A DNA stretch of 64,000 bases, taken from contig CAKSFA010000007.1 of NCBI GenBank assembly GCA_934454125.1, forward strand, positions 1 to 64,000, written 5' to 3'. Positions 61,320-64,000 of this stretch are shown in pieces. Made by a program: the position numbers and the translations under genes. Position 1 is the first letter of the stretch; each line of letters opens with the position of its first letter. Below the pieces are notes generated by a model. That model was not told where the DNA came from. It did no database searches and saw nothing but the letters and a program-made list of their open reading frames with translations. This DNA comes from an uncultured Eubacteriales bacterium. GTDB taxonomy: Bacteria; Bacillota; Clostridia; Oscillospirales; Acutalibacteraceae.

Positions 61320-61430
61320 GTGTTCCTCCTATACCTTCACAAAAATATGCAACATAATTCTGAAATATTACTCTCAGTATAACATTTCAGAAAAGTAGTT
61401 TCAATTTTGCACGTAAAACGATAAGAATAC

Positions 61431-61459
61431 TTGCAAAGCAATATCAAACGTGCTATAGT
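61431..61459 (+). promoter_or_regulatory. Promoter of the pheST T-box transcript
   Basis: TTGCAA (61431-61436), 17 bases, TATAGT (61454-61459). Confidence 0.75.
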
Positions 61460-61474
61460 AATACAGTACACAAC

Positions 61475-61712
61475 GCTGAGAAAAAGAAAAGTAACCGTTT
61501 ACCGCCGTACAGAGAGCAGATGCCACAGGCTGAAAGCAGCTGCATCGGTATTGGAATCGGTGAAGTTCACTTTGGAGTGGCACGGCTGAACAACACAGTA
61601 AGCCGTGACGGTTGACCTCGTTAACGGTTATGAGAGTGTTTGTTTTACAAAAACAAGGGTGGTACCGCGGAGCACAAGCCTTCGTCCCTGTTGGGGCGCA
61701 GGCTTTTTTGTT
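61475..61712 (+). promoter_or_regulatory. T-box leader (phenylalanyl-tRNA responsive)
   Basis: Stem I starts around 61475 with the conserved AGAG-type bulge region (CAGAGAGCAGATG). A likely specifier codon TTC (61566-61568, phenylalanine) lies in TGAAGTTCACTTTGG. The T-box core AGGGTGGTACCGCGG is at 61656-61670. The terminator AAGCCT...AGGCTTTTTT ends near 61712. Uncharged tRNA-Phe would stabilise the antiterminator and switch on pheST. The specifier is inferred from position and from the downstream gene. Confidence 0.93.
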
Positions 61713-61757
61713 TACTCGCAGATGAGTTTCATCATTTTGAAAGGAAGTTTTAGAAAC

Positions 61758-62777
61758 ATGAAACAGCAACTGGAACACATTGGTAAGATGGCGCTGCAGG
61801 CCATTGAAAATGCCGTAGATAGTCAAACACTGGAACATTTGCGCATACAGTATCTTGGCAAAAAGGGTGAGTTGACTACGATTTTAAAGCAAATGGGTCA
61901 ACTTTCTGCACAGGAACGCCCGGTCGTCGGACAGTTGGCTAATGAAATTCGCACAGTACTGGAAGAAAGTTTTTCAAAAAAATCAGAAACGCTCAAAGAG
62001 GCATTGCTATTGCAACGATTAAAACATGAAACTTTAGATGTAACACTACCTGGCAAACGCCATACACTTGGACACAAACATCCTCTCTCGATTGTACTGG
62101 AAGAGATTGAGGAAATTTTCATCGGAATAGGCTTTGAAATTGTAGAAGGCCCTGAAGTAGAAAGCGATTACTATAATTTTGAAGCATTGAATATTCCCAA
62201 AAATCATCCTGCACGCGATACACAAGATACGTTTTATATCAACGAAAACGTGGTGCTGCGTACCCAAACCTCTCCAATGCAGATTCGCACTATGGAAAAA
62301 AACGAACCCCCTATCCGCATCATTTCTCCAGGACGCGTTTACCGCTCCGATGCAGTAGATGCTACCCACTCTCCCCTGTTCCATCAAATTGAAGGCTTAG
62401 TAATTGACAAAGGCATCACTTTTGCAGATTTAAAAGGAACACTGGAAACATTTATCAAACGCCTTTATGGCGAAGACTCTGTTGTTCGCTTTCGTCCACA
62501 CCACTTCCCCTTTACTGAGCCATCTGCAGAAGTCGATGTGCAGTGTTTTTCTTGTAAAGGAAACGGCTGTCGCCTATGCAAACAAGAAGGCTGGATTGAA
62601 ATTCTCGGATGTGGCATGGTACACCCAAAAGTACTGCAAAACTGCGGCATTGATCCCGAAGTATACAGCGGCTTTGCGCTGGGACTAGGACTTGAACGCG
62701 TTGTGATGCGCCGATATAATATTGATGACCTTCGTTTGTTTTATGAAAACGACATTCGGTTTTTAAAGCAGTTTTAA
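61758..62777 (+). CDS. pheS: Phenylalanine--tRNA ligase alpha subunit
   Basis: 339 residues, class II synthetase alpha chain. An N-terminal coiled coil is followed by motif 2 (RIISPGRVYRSDAVDATHSPLFHQIEG) and motif 3 (GFALGLGLERVVMRRY). ATG 61758 follows AAAGGAAG; the upstream frame lies inside the T-box terminator and is not coding. Followed 24 bases later by pheT. Confidence 0.98.
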   Translation: MKQQLEHIGKMALQAIENAVDSQTLEHLRIQYLGKKGELTTILKQMGQLSAQERPVVGQLANEIRTVLEESFSKKSETLKEALLLQRLKHETLDVTLPGKRHTLGHKHPLSIVLEEIEEIFIGIGFEIVEGPEVESDYYNFEALNIPKNHPARDTQDTFYINENVVLRTQTSPMQIRTMEKNEPPIRIISPGRVYRSDAVDATHSPLFHQIEGLVIDKGITFADLKGTLETFIKRLYGEDSVVRFRPHHFPFTEPSAEVDVQCFSCKGNGCRLCKQEGWIEILGCGMVHPKVLQNCGIDPEVYSGFALGLGLERVVMRRYNIDDLRLFYENDIRFLKQF

Positions 62778-62801
62778 TAATGCAGAAAGGAAAAAATCAC
62801 A

Positions 62802-64000
62802 ATGAATCTATCTATGAAATGGCTAAATGAGTTTGTTCAGGTTGATCAAGCTCCACGTGCATTTTCTGAAGCAATGACGCTTAGTGGCTCTAAAGTCGAA
62901 GGCTATGAGATTGAAGGCGCAGAGATCTCGAATGTAGTCGTGGGTAAAATTCTCTCAATTACACCCCATCAGGATTCCGATCATCTAGTTATTTGCATGG
63001 TTGATGTTGGTCAGAGCGCGCCGATTCAGATTGTGACGGGGGCAAGCAATTTGACCATTGGAGATTTAGTACCAGCTGCACTGCATAACGCTACACTACC
63101 TAGTGGTGTTAAAATCAAAAAAGGCAAACTGCGCGGTGTCGAGAGCAACGGCATGCTCTGCTCTTTGGGCGAATTAGGGCTTACAGTCAACGACTTTCCA
63201 TACGCCGTTACAGATGGTATTTTTGTATTACAGGAAAACTGCCAACCCGGAGAGTCGATTTGCAGCGCTATTGGTTTGAATGACACAAAAGTGGAATTTG
63301 AAATTACCTCAAACCGTCCGGACTGCTTCTCTGTCATCGGTCTGGCCAGAGAAGTAGCTGCAACGTTTGATCAACCGCTACAGCTGCATACACCCGTTGT
63401 AAAAACAAACGGAGAATCCTGCTCAGATATATTTGACATTCAAATTGAAGCGCCGCAGCTCTGTCACGCTTATTGTGCAGCAATTGTTAAAAATGTGCAG
63501 GTCAAACCATCTCCCCGTTGGATGCGGGAACGTTTGCGGGCGATGGGCGTGCGCCCCATCAATAACATCGTTGACATTACCAACTATGTAATGCTGGAAT
63601 ATGGTCAACCTATGCACGCTTTTGATTTACGTTTGATTGAAGATGGAAAAATTCGGGTGCGTTGTGCCAAAAATGGAGAAACCATTACTACACTAGACGG
63701 CACAGAACGTACATTGACTACTGACAATCTTGTCATTGCAGACGGTAAAAAACCGGTAGCTATTGCCGGTGTAATGGGCGGTGAATACAGTGGTATTCAT
63801 GACGATACGACTACAATTGTATTTGAATCTGCCTGTTTTGATGCAACCTCAGTGCGTACAACAGCACGTGACCACGGCATGCGCACTGACGCTTCTTCAC
63901 GCTATGAAAAAGGCCTAGATGCCAATAACTGCATCCCTGCCTTAAACCGTGCTTGCGAATTGGTTGAACTGCTTAATGCTGGGGAAGTACTTAGCGGTAC
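62802..64000 (+). CDS. pheT: Phenylalanine--tRNA ligase beta subunit (3' end cut by window)
   Basis: First 399 residues only. MNLSMKWLNEFVQVDQ is the standard start; a tRNA-binding (EMAP) domain spans about 40-150 (ITPHQDSDHLVICMVDVG, LRGVESNGMLCSLGELG), followed by the B3/B4 editing domain (INNIVDITNYVMLEYGQPMHAFD) and the beginning of B5. AAAGG site 11 bases upstream. No frameshift to the window end. Confidence 0.97.
   Translation, partial: MNLSMKWLNEFVQVDQAPRAFSEAMTLSGSKVEGYEIEGAEISNVVVGKILSITPHQDSDHLVICMVDVGQSAPIQIVTGASNLTIGDLVPAALHNATLPSGVKIKKGKLRGVESNGMLCSLGELGLTVNDFPYAVTDGIFVLQENCQPGESICSAIGLNDTKVEFEITSNRPDCFSVIGLAREVAATFDQPLQLHTPVVKTNGESCSDIFDIQIEAPQLCHAYCAAIVKNVQVKPSPRWMRERLRAMGVRPINNIVDITNYVMLEYGQPMHAFDLRLIEDGKIRVRCAKNGETITTLDGTERTLTTDNLVIADGKKPVAIAGVMGGEYSGIHDDTTTIVFESACFDATSVRTTARDHGMRTDASSRYEKGLDANNCIPALNRACELVELLNAGEVLSG

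Noticed and set aside
61605..61757. N-terminal extension of PheS
   Set aside because: The frame stays open through the T-box and its terminator; the true start at 61758 has a good ribosome binding site and the normal N-terminus.
1..64000. CRISPR arrays, insertion sequences, prophage genes, rRNA or tRNA genes
   Set aside because: Scanned by eye on both strands; none recognised. The 21-bp arrays lack unique spacers and so are not CRISPR.

Overview
The window looks like a chromosomal piece of an anaerobic, endospore-forming member of the Clostridia (Firmicutes). Sporulation genes are present (spoIIGA-sigE, sigG, dpaA-dpaB, a YlmC/YmxH-type gene, two small coat-like genes), as is the anaerobe superoxide reductase desulfoferrodoxin. 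Other Gram-positive hallmarks are a T-box leader before pheST and canonical AGGAGG ribosome binding sites. No rRNA, tRNA, CRISPR array, prophage or insertion sequence was recognised.

The two ends of the window have opposite strand composition. From 1 to about 17 kb the + strand is G-rich and most genes run rightward. From about 17.7 kb to about 50 kb the + strand is C-rich and most genes run leftward. The switch from G>C to C>G, with genes on both sides pointing inward, is what a replication terminus looks like. A 28-bp site with the 11-6-11 layout of a XerCD/dif site lies at 17070-17097, at the switch.

Region by region. 0.5-7.5 kb: ferritin, rhodanese and desulfoferrodoxin; a MgtA-type Mg2+ ATPase broken by two single-base frameshifts, with a leader containing an early terminator and a 34-codon ORF; a divergent HxlR regulator/oxidoreductase pair; and a Fur-family regulator. 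7.5-14.6 kb: a double-glycine peptide (bacteriocin-type) locus with six tiny precursor genes, a LytTR response regulator, a C39-peptidase ABC exporter, an HlyD-like accessory protein and an unrecognised membrane-anchored protein. 14.6-17.7 kb: cwlD, radA, a small Cys-rich gene, the dif-like site and a degenerate pilin-like gene.

17.7-25.5 kb: a leftward operon purF-purB-purA-glmS-guaA with a possible pseudoknot in the short glmS leader. 25.9-30.2 kb: gdhA and a YfhO-type membrane protein. 30.7-42 kb: a tightly packed ten-gene operon (ymfF-ymfH-lgt-folD-dxs-tlyA-nadK-argR-recN-tyrS). 42-50 kb: dpaAB, murC, an aldo/keto reductase, rpsB-tsf, a PRC-barrel protein and pyrophosphatase. 50-59 kb: an ApbE/NusG-II/Gx-transporter cluster, sigG, cca, cardiolipin synthase, spoIIGA-sigE, coat-like proteins and an EndoA/MazF RNase. 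59-64 kb: a lipoprotein and nnrDE, then T-box-pheS-pheT, with pheT running off the end.

The best candidate for an undescribed system is the peptide locus. Two paralogous promoter-peptide units each carry three tandem 11-bp operator-like repeats, and four related hydrophobic GG peptides are encoded divergently. Similar TTGTAA-type half-sites 21-22 bp apart precede all four promoters. No histidine kinase or recognisable immunity gene is visible, and one peptide gene is cut short by an in-frame TGA.
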